Counted from the first letter of the stretch, positions 25,718-33,776 are shown. The stretch is DNA of 64,000 nt from Tunturiibacter gelidiferens (GCF_013410115.1 NZ_JACCCV010000001.1:1302001-1366000); one strand, 5' to 3'. Made by a program: numbers and translations. Notes: generated from the letters alone by a model not told the origin.

Positions 25718-27160
25718 CTAGAGCGAGCGCAGGAAATCGATGATCTCCTGCTGCTCCTGAGTGCTTAGTTTATTGAAGCGTTCGATGACCTTGTTTGCTT
25801 CGCTGCCGCGGCTTTGGTGCGCTCTGATGGCGTCTACCAAGTTGGTGGTCCGTCCATCATTCAAGAAGAAGACACGTTGGCCGACGCCCCACAGGGGGGC
25901 TGTTCGGAACTCGTCAGGGCCGGCACCGCCTTGCGTGATGCCATCGGCGAGACCTTCGCCCATGTGGTGGACGAGGAGGTCGGAGAAAAGATTCGCGGTC
26001 TGATTGGAGAGCGCGGCGCTCGGGACTTTAGAGGAGCCGCTCGCGATCATTGTGCCGGTGGTGAACGAGGGGGTGTGGCATTGGGCACATCCTATCTGCC
26101 CAAACGTGTTGCGTCCCTTTTCGCTGGACGGTGTGGCGGGAGCCGGTGTGGGCGGGGCCAGCATACGCATGAAGTTGGCAAACGCTTCGATGTCTGAGAG
26201 GACTGCGGTGTTTGAATTGCCGGTGGTCGGGGATCCGGTGGTAGGCGGAGCAGTCGTAAAGTTGAGCGTGTCCTCGGGAGTGGCGATGAAGCGACAGCCG
26301 GGCGTCTCGTCGCGCTCTTGCGGGAAGAGCTGGTTCGAGATTCCCATCTCGACGTTGTATGCCTCGCCCGCGAACATGAGGAGGGATTTGTTCTGCGCCT
26401 TCCAGCCGAAACGTGTGATGGTGCCATCGTTTGCACTGAGGTTCACATTTCCGCTCAGGTGTGCATTCGCATGGCCGGAGATACCCAGGGACGACTTCGT
26501 GGTTGCATCGGACGCCAGATTGGCAAGAATGGCTGAGTCGGGGATCGATTCTATGAGCCCTGCGCCAAAGAGGGGAGTCGGGATTCGGAAGATTATATTC
26601 CGATTGCCATGCTGGCCAGTGAGCGGATCTCCCGCGGGCAGGAAGTCGGGTTGCGCGATGGTGCAACCGGGGGCGTCGGTTCGCCCGGTGATCACGAAGT
26701 CATCGTGCACCTCGCCGTCGCTGGCTCCGCTGGGGCTCCGTTTGAATCGCGCTTCGCGGACAGGACCGTTTTGCGTGATGAACCAGGGCACGGTGTTCTT
26801 CGCGCCATTCAAGGTGGCAACTGCCAGCAGGGGATTTTGCGAAGGGCTCGATCCGCCTGCAGTCGGCTGCGCGTGGCAGGAGAGACACTGGTTTGAGTTG
26901 AAGCGGGGCCCGAGGCCGTTGTTCGCGCCTTTGCTCACGGCCTCGACTTGAGCGAACCTCGTCATTCCATCCTGGAAGAACGCAGCTTCATCCGCAGTTA
27001 GGCCCTTGAGCGGATCGCCGGCACCGGCCACGCCACCGCGCACGCCGGGGTCTACCGGGCCTGCTTTGGTTTGAGCCGATGTATACGCGCATGTGGCCAA
27101 GGCCACAGCAACGATTCGGCCGAAACTCTTGAGTGCAATGCTCCGGAGTATTATCAGCAC
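25718..27160 (-). CDS. Di-haem oxidoreductase family (DUF1111, thiol oxidoreductase-like) cytochrome
   Basis: 480-residue periplasmic c-type cytochrome of the DHOR family. A signal peptide (LIILRSIALKSFGRIVAVALATCAYTSAQ region) is followed by two haem motifs: CLSCH (residues 92-96, preceded by GLGPRFNSNQ) and CAQCH (358-362, in GRNTFGQIGCAQCHTPSF). Family segments GAGLIESIPDSAI, GRFGWKAQ-like TRFGWKAQNKSLLMFAGEAYNVEMGISNQLFP and FRTAPLWGVGQRVFFLNDGRTTNLVDAI are all present. These proteins resemble di-haem peroxidases, but their donors and substrates are unproven. GTG at 27160 is chosen for its GAGGGAT motif and clean signal peptide; the frame stays open to a TTG at 27235. It is one of the few intact genes in a decayed region. 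Confidence 0.9.
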   Translation of the reverse strand: MLIILRSIALKSFGRIVAVALATCAYTSAQTKAGPVDPGVRGGVAGAGDPLKGLTADEAAFFQDGMTRFAQVEAVSKGANNGLGPRFNSNQCLSCHAQPTAGGSSPSQNPLLAVATLNGAKNTVPWFITQNGPVREARFKRSPSGASDGEVHDDFVITGRTDAPGCTIAQPDFLPAGDPLTGQHGNRNIIFRIPTPLFGAGLIESIPDSAILANLASDATTKSSLGISGHANAHLSGNVNLSANDGTITRFGWKAQNKSLLMFAGEAYNVEMGISNQLFPQERDETPGCRFIATPEDTLNFTTAPPTTGSPTTGNSNTAVLSDIEAFANFMRMLAPPTPAPATPSSEKGRNTFGQIGCAQCHTPSFTTGTMIASGSSKVPSAALSNQTANLFSDLLVHHMGEGLADGITQGGAGPDEFRTAPLWGVGQRVFFLNDGRTTNLVDAIRAHQSRGSEANKVIERFNKLSTQEQQEIIDFLRSL

Positions 27161-27343
27161 GTTATCTATCCCTCGCTGACTCAGGAATGCCGGTAATTGT
27201 ACATCGATCAACATCTCTAAAATTCCAGTTTGCAAAAATGTCTTTTGTGACTAGTCTGTTACGGACGTGAGGGGCACCCATGGCGGGATCTTCTTGATTG
27301 GGGAAGAAATCAACAATCGAATAGGTAGTCAAAATATTGATAT

Positions 27344-27823
27344 TTGCTCAGGCCCGAGGGAGAGGCGAAGACCGATTCGGACAATGAGAGACTACTCGCA
27401 GCGCTGGAGGCCAACTGGCAGGCGGAGATGGAAGGCCATTACACCTACTCGGCGCTGGCCAAAGGAGAGACTAAATCCACAGCGGCGGAACGCTTTACGT
27501 GTCTGGCCGCTGCAGAAAAGCATCATGCTGGCCTTTGGGCTGAACGCATTCTGGAACTCGGTGGACAAGTGCCCAAGTAAACGGGGAGTGAATCTGGACA
27601 GGCCGAATCCTTGGCGACACGGATAGGCGGAGCGGACCTCGCCCTGCGCCAGGCGCTCGGCGATGAACCAAGCGTCGCGATTCTCAAGGAAGTGATCGCT
27701 GATGAACGAGAGCACTATCAAACCTTGGGAAATCTCATTTCCTTCCTGGACCTCAATCGCGACGGACGCCGCAGGCAGATCAGTAGCATGGGCCACGGCG
27801 ACCACGATCACGATCACGACTAG
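27344..27823 (+). pseudogene. Rubrerythrin-like ferritin domain gene, frameshifted and shortened
   Basis: The first frame reads NERLLAALEANWQAEMEGHY, TYSALAKGETKSTAAERFTC, LAAAEKHHAGLWAERILELGG and stops at 27578. A one-base shift continues TGSESGQAESLATRIGGADLAL and ALGDEPSVAILKEVIADEREHY, TLGNLI. These carry the E-x-x-H and E-x-x-x-x-H iron-site patterns of the ferritin-like domain found at the N-terminus of VIT1/MbfA-type transporters and some rubrerythrins. Compared with that family, about twenty residues are missing after DLAL, and there is no transporter domain. The tail ends in a His/Asp cluster. Probably inactive. Confidence 0.55.
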
Positions 27824-27895
27824 CGCTGGGCCCTGCATCTGCTAGTTGTGATAAGTCCAGTCAAGGATGTTCGCGTTCATGGTTGAAGCACCAGT

Positions 27896-28294
27896 TCATG
27901 CTGTAAAACCAACGTAGGCTGTTGTACTACTAACAACGCTGGCTATATTCACAGCATACGTCGCAATAAAGCTTGCAGATGTTGTAGCGTCAGTTAGCAG
28001 TGTAAGATTTGCACCGTCGTAACTGACATGCGAATGTATAACGTCCCCGCTGATCAAGACAATATTGGAAGGTGTCAGATCGATAGCGGGTATCGTTGGC
28101 GATGCCCCATCTGGATAGAACCCGGTTAAGTTAGTTCCCTCGCCGGAGTTGTTATGGATATCAAACCTAATTGCCAGGCTATTTCCGATTCCAGCGGTCC
28201 CTCCTCCGTAGCCCAGACCGCTTCCCGTTGGTCCAATAGCCGAGAGCCCTTTGTTTTGGATGGTGAACGCTTCGGGGCTTGATACCACAGTCAT
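27896..28294 (-). pseudogene. Legume-lectin-like domain fragment
   Basis: 132 codons of an L-type lectin-like beta-sandwich: FTIQNKGLSAIGPTGSGLGY, GIGNSLAIRFDIHNNSGEG, TGFYPDGASPTIPAIDLTPS, GDVIHSHVSYDGANLTLLTD and the closing NIASVVSSTTAYVGFTA before a TGA. The motif order matches the large secreted lectin-domain proteins common in Acidobacteria. The upstream part of the gene is missing: at about 28290 the sequence switches to a fragment of a different gene on the other strand. A stand-alone secreted product is unlikely because no signal peptide remains. Confidence 0.55.
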
Positions 28295-28886
28295 CGATGC
28301 TGCCTACTTGGTCGATGCGGCCTTATTGAAAGGACATGTTAGCTCTGGTGTGACGCTCTGCGCGAAGAATCTGTTCGGGGCTACGAGCATCAACCCCGAC
28401 TGGCACAAGAATGCGCACGATGGTTTTCGCCATAACGTTGACGGCTCGGCAAGTTACGCTGCATTTGTAGATTATTTGGGTCATAAGGATCTCGGCGAGA
28501 AAACCATTCTGTTTCTCGTCGACGGGCTCTATGGCAGCGACAATGCGGATGGTCCGCCTCGTCGCAAGTGGAAGATGGTGCCGTTCAACGATGCCTGACC
28601 GAGCAGCATCTTCACGTCACTTGACGGCGTGGCCATCGATTCGGTGGGCTTCGACTTCCTAACTTCGGAATGGCCCGATCTCGTGGATATCGCGAACGCA
28701 GACAATTACTTGCGCGAAGTAGCTCTCGCAAACGATCCACCTTCCAAGACGCTCTATGATCCGGAGCGCGATGGCATCCGATGCCGCAGCCTCGGGGTAT
28801 TTGAGCATTGGAACAATGGAACAGACAAGAAGTACTCGGGCAATCTCGGAAAAACGCACGGGATCGAACTTTTTAAGGTCATTTGA
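28290..28886 (+). pseudogene. DUF362 domain gene, 5' truncated with premature TGA
   Basis: From about 28290 the plus strand reads VIDAAYLVDAALLKGHVSSG, VTLCAKNLFGATSINPDWHK, SYAAFVDYLGHKDLGEKTIL, FLVDGLYGSDNADGPPRRKW and FNDA, then TGA at 28597-28599. The same frame continues PSSIFTSLDGVAIDSVGFDF, TSEWPDLVDIANADNYLREVA, and ends YSGNLGKTHGIELFKVI. This is the C-terminal half of a DUF362-type protein (iron-sulphur/unknown). A TGG-to-TGA change would explain the stop. The N-terminal half is absent, its place taken by the lectin fragment. Confidence 0.65.
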
Positions 28887-28909
28887 TCGGTATTGACGGG
28901 AGTTGAAGA

Positions 28910-29348
28910 ATGAACCGGAGAGTCCTTTTCTCATGTTTTCTCGCCGCGTCGATGCTAGCGGCGACTGCGTTTTCTCAGTCATTTTTGAGCCAGTATAAGG
29001 GCGTGCCCTATCACGACAGCCGTTATCAAGCCGGCCCACAGAAGATACCGGGTCGGGTGTTGTGCGCCTATTACGACCTGGGAGGCGAAGGAGTGGCGTA
29101 TCACGATACCGACCCGAAGAATCATGGCCAGTGGAGAGTTGAATCCGGCCGATGGTACCTACCTCAATGAATTTCGTATCCATGAGGGGGTCGATACTTC
29201 CTACTCGAAGTTCAATCGCAAGCCGGATCCGATTGACGATAACCCCTACGACAAGATTGTTCCTCCTCAAGACTTGCCCTATGTTGGCTGGACCGAACCC
29301 GGAGAATGGTTAAACAGAAGGGTCGTCACTAAAAGCTCGAGGGTGTGA
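28910..29348 (+). pseudogene. Secreted carbohydrate-binding-like protein, frameshifted and 3' truncated
   Basis: Starts with a clean signal peptide (MNRRVLFSCFLAASMLAATAF), then LSQYKGVPYHDSRYQAGPQK, IPGRVLCAYYDLGGEGVAYHD and TDPKNHG. A shift near 29130 continues GELNPADGTYLNEFRIHEGVD, NPYDKIVPPQDLPYVGWTEPG and EWLNRRVV, then diverges. The pattern AYYDLGGEGVAYHDTD...NPADG...EFR is that of CBM6-like modules attached to acidobacterial glycosidases. Everything after the W-T-E-P-G-E-W strand is lost. The upstream DUF362 remnant ends 24 bases earlier, so the two may once have been one operon. Confidence 0.6.
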
Positions 29349-29464
29349 ACCAACCCACTGCGCGGATCCATTAGGAACCCACGGATAAGGTTTAGGTGAC
29401 TATCCCAGGCGATAGGCGTTTGCTGCTCACACGGAATAGTGAGACAGAGAGCTGCGAGGATGGG

Positions 29465-29740
29465 CTACTCCGGCGAATCGGTGTGAAGAATGCCGAGCTT
29501 CTGTGCCTCATTCTGGCTAATTTCCAGGGACGACGCATGGCCGTTCTGCACTTCGTCCAAAGCCTTTCTCGACCGATCAATTTTTACGCCGGCAGCCTCG
29601 AGAGCGGTTACCATTGCTCCTTCGCTGGCGAAACTACGTGTCAGTCCGCTAAAGCCCTCCAGGTCGGCTTGAACGGGGCATGAGGCGATCCATGGACCGT
29701 CTGGAGATTCGTGACGAAAATGGAGAGAGAATGTATGCAT
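29465..29740 (-). CDS. Small conserved hypothetical protein
   Basis: 91-residue soluble protein starting MHTFSLHFRHESPDGPWIAS, with GFSGLTRSFASEGAMVTALE and ending SSLEISQNEAQKLGILHTDS. AGGAGG lies 4 bases before the ATG, the strongest ribosome binding site in this part of the window, which argues that the gene is real and expressed. I do not know a function; the size and alpha/beta pattern fit small regulatory or adaptor proteins. It stands alone among broken genes. Confidence 0.65.
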   Translation of the reverse strand: MHTFSLHFRHESPDGPWIASCPVQADLEGFSGLTRSFASEGAMVTALEAAGVKIDRSRKALDEVQNGHASSLEISQNEAQKLGILHTDSPE

Positions 29741-29814
29741 AAATCCTCCTGATTGCTGGTCATTATGATGCGTGGAAACGGATAGGAGAATACTTAACGG
29801 AACGAACTGAATGA

Positions 29815-30180
29815 ACTATCCGGAGTGTCCTGCTTCCTGTCCAGACTGCATTTGTGGGGACGGCTGGCTAAGTACCGCGGCCAACGGTGCGCCGTTCGGC
29901 GATCCGAGTCCAGTACATGCATCCCCTCCTTGCCCGGCTTTAAAGGCACGATTGTTGCCATTGGTGATGTCGCATTGCTTGGGTAACAGCGATGGAGTAC
30001 AGCCTGGGATTCAGGAACCCACGGGCTGTCCGAGCTTCTGATTCATCAAGGCAATGAGGCCTGCCCACAGTGGCGCGGCCGCACTGGTCCCGCCGAAGAT
30101 GCCGGACTCCCGTCCACCTGAATCTGATAGCCCGACTGAGGATCAGCGTCCCCTTGACACTGACTTACATAGATGCCGGT
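29815..30180 (-). pseudogene. Sedolisin (S53, kumamolisin-like) peptidase C-terminal fragment
   Basis: Read on the minus strand with frame changes, the segment gives DPQSGYQIQVDG, then IFGGTSAAAPLWAGLIALMNQ and KLGQPVG, then LNPRLYSIAVTQA, then DITNGNNRAFKAGQ and DACTGLGSPNGAPLAAVLSQ. GTSAAAP carries the catalytic serine motif of S53 peptidases, and the TGLGSPNG region is the calcium-site end of the domain. At least three small indels are needed, and the prodomain and the Glu/Asp residues are missing. It is therefore a dead fragment of a secreted acid peptidase gene. Confidence 0.65.
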
Positions 30181-30233
30181 CATTCAGGAACTAGTGATTC
30201 TGCTGGGCAGGCTTTTGACCTTTGCTAAGGCCG

Positions 30234-30623
30234 CTATGGGTTCGCCCTTAATGTGACCACTTCTGCTATTCCAAGCACAAGCGCATATGCAGCGAATAGA
30301 AAAGCCCCGTAGCGGCCTCCCGATGAGGCCTGAATCCTTGGCATGAATGTCGATAGGTGAGAGAGAACGACGGCCTCTCCAATCATCCCTGGAATCGCGA
30401 GGAGGAGCATACCGGAAGTCCAAGCAGACGGCGGCACGTGACGCAGTTTGAGAATAGCGATGCAGATGATCGCACTTACTAACGGCGAAATGAAGAAGCT
30501 GATCCAGTAACGTAGGCTTGTTGTCTCAAGGACGAAGGGACCGCGGTAGGCGTAGTAGGCCGAACCGAGAATCCAAATAATGAGGCCGAGGATAATTAGG
30601 ACGACACTGTCTTGTGTTTTCAT
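30234..30623 (-). CDS. Small four-helix membrane protein (DUF5367-like)
   Basis: 129-residue inner-membrane protein with four helices: VVLIILGLIIWILGSAYYAY, WISFFISPLVSAIICIAIL, GMLLLAIPGMIGEAVVL and GAFLFAAYALVLGIAEVV. The layout resembles DUF5367 proteins, which lack a known function. ATG at 30623 is used because upstream codons run into the TetR operators. The gene is divergent from a TetR regulator, and two perfect palindromes lie between them, so it is very probably that regulator's target. By analogy with other TetR-membrane protein pairs a role in toxin or drug response is possible, but this is inference. Confidence 0.72.
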   Translation of the reverse strand: MKTQDSVVLIILGLIIWILGSAYYAYRGPFVLETTSLRYWISFFISPLVSAIICIAILKLRHVPPSAWTSGMLLLAIPGMIGEAVVLSHLSTFMPRIQASSGGRYGAFLFAAYALVLGIAEVVTLRANP

Positions 30624-30649
30624 CAGGAGTCCCTCAGAGATAGGATGGA

Positions 30650-30665
30650 TGTACCACCTGGTACA
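30650..30665. promoter_or_regulatory. TetR operator copy 1 (TGTACCA-CC-TGGTACA)
   Basis: Perfect 7-base arms around two central bases in the gap between the TetR gene and the divergent membrane-protein gene. A second copy starts 25 bases downstream. Confidence 0.85.
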
Positions 30666-30674
30666 CGCCGTTAA

Positions 30675-30690
30675 TGTACCACATGGTACA
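30675..30690. promoter_or_regulatory. TetR operator copy 2 (TGTACCA-CA-TGGTACA)
   Basis: Second perfect copy, ending 13 bases before the GTG start of the TetR gene. The pair of sites covers both divergent promoters and predicts joint repression with self-regulation. Confidence 0.85.
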
Positions 30691-30703
30691 TTCTGGAGAT
30701 CAA

Positions 30704-31285
30704 GTGGCGAAAAAGGAAACAACGGACCATAGCGACCTCATCGAGAGCTGCCTCGGCGCCTTCATCCGTTCTGGAACACTCGACCTGAGCCTGGATCAGC
30801 TGGCGAGCGCCGTTGGAATCAGTAAGCGCATGCTGGTGCACTACTTCGGAGGGCGAGAGGCCATTGAAGAACGAGCGATGACGCTTTTGGAGAACCGACT
30901 GCGTGCCCAGTTCGCTCCAGAAAGTTTTCCGGCCGGAATCGCCGCACAGACAGTCCTCAATGCACTTTGGGACAGGACGACGAATCCTGAGTCCAAGGGA
31001 GTCCTGTTGCTAGTCATGGACCTCTCACGACGAGCATGGAACGGTTCTCCACGGGCTAAATCCTTCTACCGAGAGCAACAGCGCCTATGGGTTGAGCTGC
31101 TATTGAGGTATCTGCCGAATAAGGACGCGGTGGAGGAGGTACTCCAGTCCTTTCAGGGAGCAGTTCTCGCATACCTCATCACCGGCAACCCCGAACCGGG
31201 AAGACGCATGCTAAACCGACTATGCACGAGACTTGAGACGCGCCGGAAGTCCGCTAAAGAGACAAAGCAGCATCGGATAGGTTGA
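30704..31285 (+). CDS. TetR family transcriptional regulator
   Basis: 193-residue repressor. The N-terminal helix-turn-helix (about 10-55) reads LIESCLGAFIRSGTLDLSLDQ, LASAVGISKRMLVHYFGGRE, the canonical TetR recognition region with HYF. The rest is a helical ligand-binding domain with WNALWDR-like, LLLVMDLSRRAWNGSPRAKS and FQGAVLAYLITG segments. GTG at 30704 is chosen because TGGAGA precedes it and upstream codons would place two operators inside the gene. The divergent membrane protein is the likely target. The inducer is unknown. Confidence 0.9.
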   Translation: MAKKETTDHSDLIESCLGAFIRSGTLDLSLDQLASAVGISKRMLVHYFGGREAIEERAMTLLENRLRAQFAPESFPAGIAAQTVLNALWDRTTNPESKGVLLLVMDLSRRAWNGSPRAKSFYREQQRLWVELLLRYLPNKDAVEEVLQSFQGAVLAYLITGNPEPGRRMLNRLCTRLETRRKSAKETKQHRIG

Positions 31286-31301
31286 GCCGATTTTCGGTCT
31301 A

Positions 31302-31342
31302 CCGGCAATCAAGAAGTAGCGTAATTACTTCCGAATTGCCCG
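31302..31342. repeat. Recurring motif copy C, inverted pair
   Basis: Left arm CCGGCAATCAAGAAGTA (31302-31318) and right arm TACTTCCGAATTGCCCG (31326-31342) pair at 13 of 17 positions across a 7-base spacer. The right arm read on the minus strand is nearly identical to copy A. The geometry resembles a tyrosine-recombinase core site. Confidence 0.45.
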
Positions 31343-31575
31343 TCATCCGCTCAAAACACTACCGCGACCTCGGAGAAACCTACCGTTTCAAGTGCATCCG
31401 CTGCCTTCACCTTCACATCCGGCTCCACGTCCGTCCCTTCCCAGTCGACCTTTTCGAATCTGCGGATCTACTCGCAGGTGGACAAGAAGACAATCCCCAG
31501 GGCTGAAGGTCGCCTTTGGTGCGTGTTTACGAGGGCGAGGTCCAGGTCGTGGTAGACAGGCCGCGAATTGGGTTG

Positions 31576-31589
31576 CTACCTTAAGGTAG
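31576..31589. promoter_or_regulatory. 14-bp palindrome CTACCTTAAGGTAG upstream of response regulator
   Basis: Perfect palindrome 38 bases before the response-regulator start. It shares the CTTAAG core with the repeats at 33679-33694 downstream of the same two-component genes, so it may be a binding site of this regulator or of a MerR-type protein. Confidence 0.5.
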
Positions 31590-31627
31590 GTTGCCGCGCA
31601 TTTGAAACGTGCGAGGCTTAATAGCCG

Positions 31628-32323
31628 ATGGAGACTGCGGAAAAAGACGCGCGGCTATCGCTGTTGGTCGTTGATGACGACAGAGAGTTATGCGGGATGA
31701 TGAAGGAGTTTTTTGCCGGAGCCGGACATCGCCTGGACTGCGAATATGATGGCCGCCGAGGGCTCGCCTCTGCGGCCAGCGGAACATATGATCTGGTGAT
31801 TCTCGATGTCATGCTCCCCGTCATTGATGGCTTCAGTGTGCTGCAACAGTTGCGACGCAGAAAAGACGTCCCTGTAATCCTTTTGACGGCGCGTGTCCAG
31901 CACCACGACAGGATTCTTGGGCTGAATGCGGGTGCTGACGACTATCTTCCGAAGCCTTTCGATCCAGATGAGCTCCAGGCACGGATCCGCGCGGTATTGC
32001 GCCGCACTGATGCTACGAAAGGCAGCAAAGATGTAACCATCGGTGACATCCGAATCAATGCAACTAAGCGCGAAGTGTGGATCGCGGGATCGCCCGCAGA
32101 ACTGACTGAAATGGAGTTCGACCTACTGGAGATACTGATGCGCTCTGCAGGACGTGTCGTCTCGCGAGATGAATTAACTCTGGCTCTGTTCGAACGCAAA
32201 GCAGCACCGTATGATCGCATTCTCGACGTCCACATAAGCCATTTGCGCAAGAAGCTGGAGGGCGGTCGAAGTCTGATTCGCACGATTCGGGGAGTCGGCT
32301 ATGTCTTTGCGCGAGCGGCTTAG
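31628..32323 (+). CDS. OmpR-family response regulator
   Basis: 231-residue DNA-binding response regulator. The receiver domain (about 10-120) has the acidic pocket VVDDD, phosphoacceptor Asp60 in VILDVMLP, Thr87 in LLTAR and Lys109 in YLPKPFD. The C-terminal winged helix (about 135-230) shows LTEMEFDLLEILMRSAGRVV, RILDVHISHLRKKLE and IRTIRGVGYVFA. It resembles the CpxR/RstA branch. Its last 23 bases overlap the start of the partner histidine kinase. No strong ribosome binding site precedes the ATG. CTTAAG-containing sites flank the two genes and are candidate targets. Confidence 0.94.
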   Translation: METAEKDARLSLLVVDDDRELCGMMKEFFAGAGHRLDCEYDGRRGLASAASGTYDLVILDVMLPVIDGFSVLQQLRRRKDVPVILLTARVQHHDRILGLNAGADDYLPKPFDPDELQARIRAVLRRTDATKGSKDVTIGDIRINATKREVWIAGSPAELTEMEFDLLEILMRSAGRVVSRDELTLALFERKAAPYDRILDVHISHLRKKLEGGRSLIRTIRGVGYVFARAA

Positions 32324-33644
32324 GTTGTCGCCAACAAGGTCTCTTTATTTCGCCGTCTTTCTCGCGATGGTGGGCACGCTGTCGCTGTCGTTCTTCGTAT
32401 TTCGACAGATCTCAGTTCGTCTGGAGAGGAAGCATTTCGATCCTGTTTATGACCGCTTAGACGAACTCCAACTGGAGACCGCAAGCAGAATATTGAACAA
32501 CGACGGCCAGAAGGCGCTGGCAAACTATCTGACAGGCCTGGATCGTATTTCTGGGGCACATCATTATTTACTCGACGCAAATGGTATCGATCTCATAGGC
32601 GGCGGCAGTAAGGCAGAGCTGTTACCGCCTTATCCAGCGTCCAAATGGCGCATCCGGACCGGTGGCCATTCGGTCGCAGCGCAACGATCCGAGGACGGCC
32701 GGTATTGGTTTGCAGCAGTAGGCCAGCCTAGCCGTCCGCAGATTTGGACGTTTCTACCGTACTATTTTCTGGTGCTCGGTGCCACGGGCGTTCTGTGTTG
32801 GCTGGCCTCGGTTGCAGTGGTGTCGCCGATCCGCAGGATAGCTGCCTCTATTGCGCTCTTCGGACAAGGCAATCTATCTGTTCGCGTGCCTAGCAAACGG
32901 CAGGATGAGATTGGACAGCTAGGTGCTTCGTTCAATCAAATGGGCGAACGCCTGCAGCGAATGATCATAAGTGAGCGAAGACTGCTCGCGGACATATCCC
33001 ATGAACTCAGATCGCCGTTAGCGCGGTTAAAGTTCGCCGCTAAGTTGGGCAGAAAATCCACGGACACCGACGCGGCGTTTGATCGCATAGACCGCGATGT
33101 GGACCGAATCGCCTCGCTTGTGGCTGGCATCGTGGAGATCACTCTCGTCGAAGGCGACCCTGAGGCCCAGGGCTTAGAGATTGTGAGCCTCGGAGAGGTT
33201 CTCGATGAAGTCATTCGCGATAGCACTTTGGAGGCTGAGGTTCGGGGTTGTCGTATCGCATTGAATGGTTCGCCCGCCGGCGAAATTCTTGGCAATCGTG
33301 AGTTGCTGCGGCGTGCGATCGAGAATGTCATGCGCAACGGGATTCGTTACTCGCCGGAACAATCAACAATTGATGTGTTCCTCGTTGGAGATCCAAACGC
33401 TGCGGAGATCGCAATTCGTGACTACGGATCGGGTGTTCCTGAAGACACACTTACAAGGATATTCGATCCATTCTTCCGGGCTGAAGAGGCACGTGACGCA
33501 CAGGGCGGAGGATCAGGGCTCGGCTTATCGATCGCAAAACGGGCCGTGCAGGTGCATCATGGCACGATCACTGCAGAGAATGCATTGCCTGGTCTGCGCG
33601 TTCGAATTAGGATTCCGTTTTTCAAAGCGACCATGCAGGATTGA
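32301..33644 (+). CDS. Sensor histidine kinase with HAMP domain
   Basis: 447-residue membrane kinase, partner of the overlapping response regulator. Helix 1 is at about 15-35 (SLYFAVFLAMVGTLSLSFFVF), a periplasmic sensor region at 36-150 and helix 2 at 151-175. A HAMP domain follows (about 176-228; SPIRRIAASIALFGQGNLSVR), then HisKA with His234 in LADISHELRSPLARL. The HATPase_c region has N-box AIENVMRNGIRYSPE, DYGSGVPEDTLTRIFDPFFR and GGGSGLGLSIAKRAV. Its organisation matches CpxA/EnvZ-type sensors of envelope conditions. The signal cannot be deduced. Confidence 0.94.
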   Translation: MSLRERLRLSPTRSLYFAVFLAMVGTLSLSFFVFRQISVRLERKHFDPVYDRLDELQLETASRILNNDGQKALANYLTGLDRISGAHHYLLDANGIDLIGGGSKAELLPPYPASKWRIRTGGHSVAAQRSEDGRYWFAAVGQPSRPQIWTFLPYYFLVLGATGVLCWLASVAVVSPIRRIAASIALFGQGNLSVRVPSKRQDEIGQLGASFNQMGERLQRMIISERRLLADISHELRSPLARLKFAAKLGRKSTDTDAAFDRIDRDVDRIASLVAGIVEITLVEGDPEAQGLEIVSLGEVLDEVIRDSTLEAEVRGCRIALNGSPAGEILGNRELLRRAIENVMRNGIRYSPEQSTIDVFLVGDPNAAEIAIRDYGSGVPEDTLTRIFDPFFRAEEARDAQGGGSGLGLSIAKRAVQVHHGTITAENALPGLRVRIRIPFFKATMQD

Positions 33645-33678
33645 CGATACGTGTCACTGCCGATCTCTTCAGTTCGGG

Positions 33679-33694
33679 CTTAAGAATTCTTAAG
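33679..33694 (+). promoter_or_regulatory. CTTAAG-AATT-CTTAAG repeat, probable response-regulator box
   Basis: The 16 bases are both a perfect palindrome and a direct repeat of CTTAAG with a 10-base period, the spacing favoured by OmpR-type regulators. They lie 82 bases before the small secreted-protein gene at 33777 and just after the two-component genes. Confidence 0.6.
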
Positions 33695-33712
33695 GTTCAG
33701 TGGCGACTGAAC
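33695..33712 (+). repeat. Hairpin GTTCAGT-GGCG-ACTGAAC
   Basis: Perfect 7-base arms around GGCG, directly after the CTTAAG repeat. It could be a second operator, or a structure in the leader or at the end of the upstream operon; there is no T run, so it is not a typical terminator. Confidence 0.45.
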
Positions 33713-33776
33713 ATGGTGTACTTCTCTCAATGCCAGACCCGAAAGGGAAATCTGTAAGGCGTTGGAGGACACACCT

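Larger units (their letters stand above)
31286..31627. other. Gap with inverted motif pair and palindrome
   Basis: About 340 bases between the TetR gene and the response regulator. The first part holds motif copy C (31302-31342). A Ser/Thr-rich frame in the middle (ATSEKPTVSSASAAFTFTSG) may be a leftover of a secreted protein. The palindrome at 31576-31589 lies upstream of the response regulator. Confidence 0.45.

Noticed and set aside
26004-26951. 315-codon plus-strand frame
   Set aside because: Antisense of the di-haem oxidoreductase, whose two CxxCH motifs leave no doubt about the coding strand.
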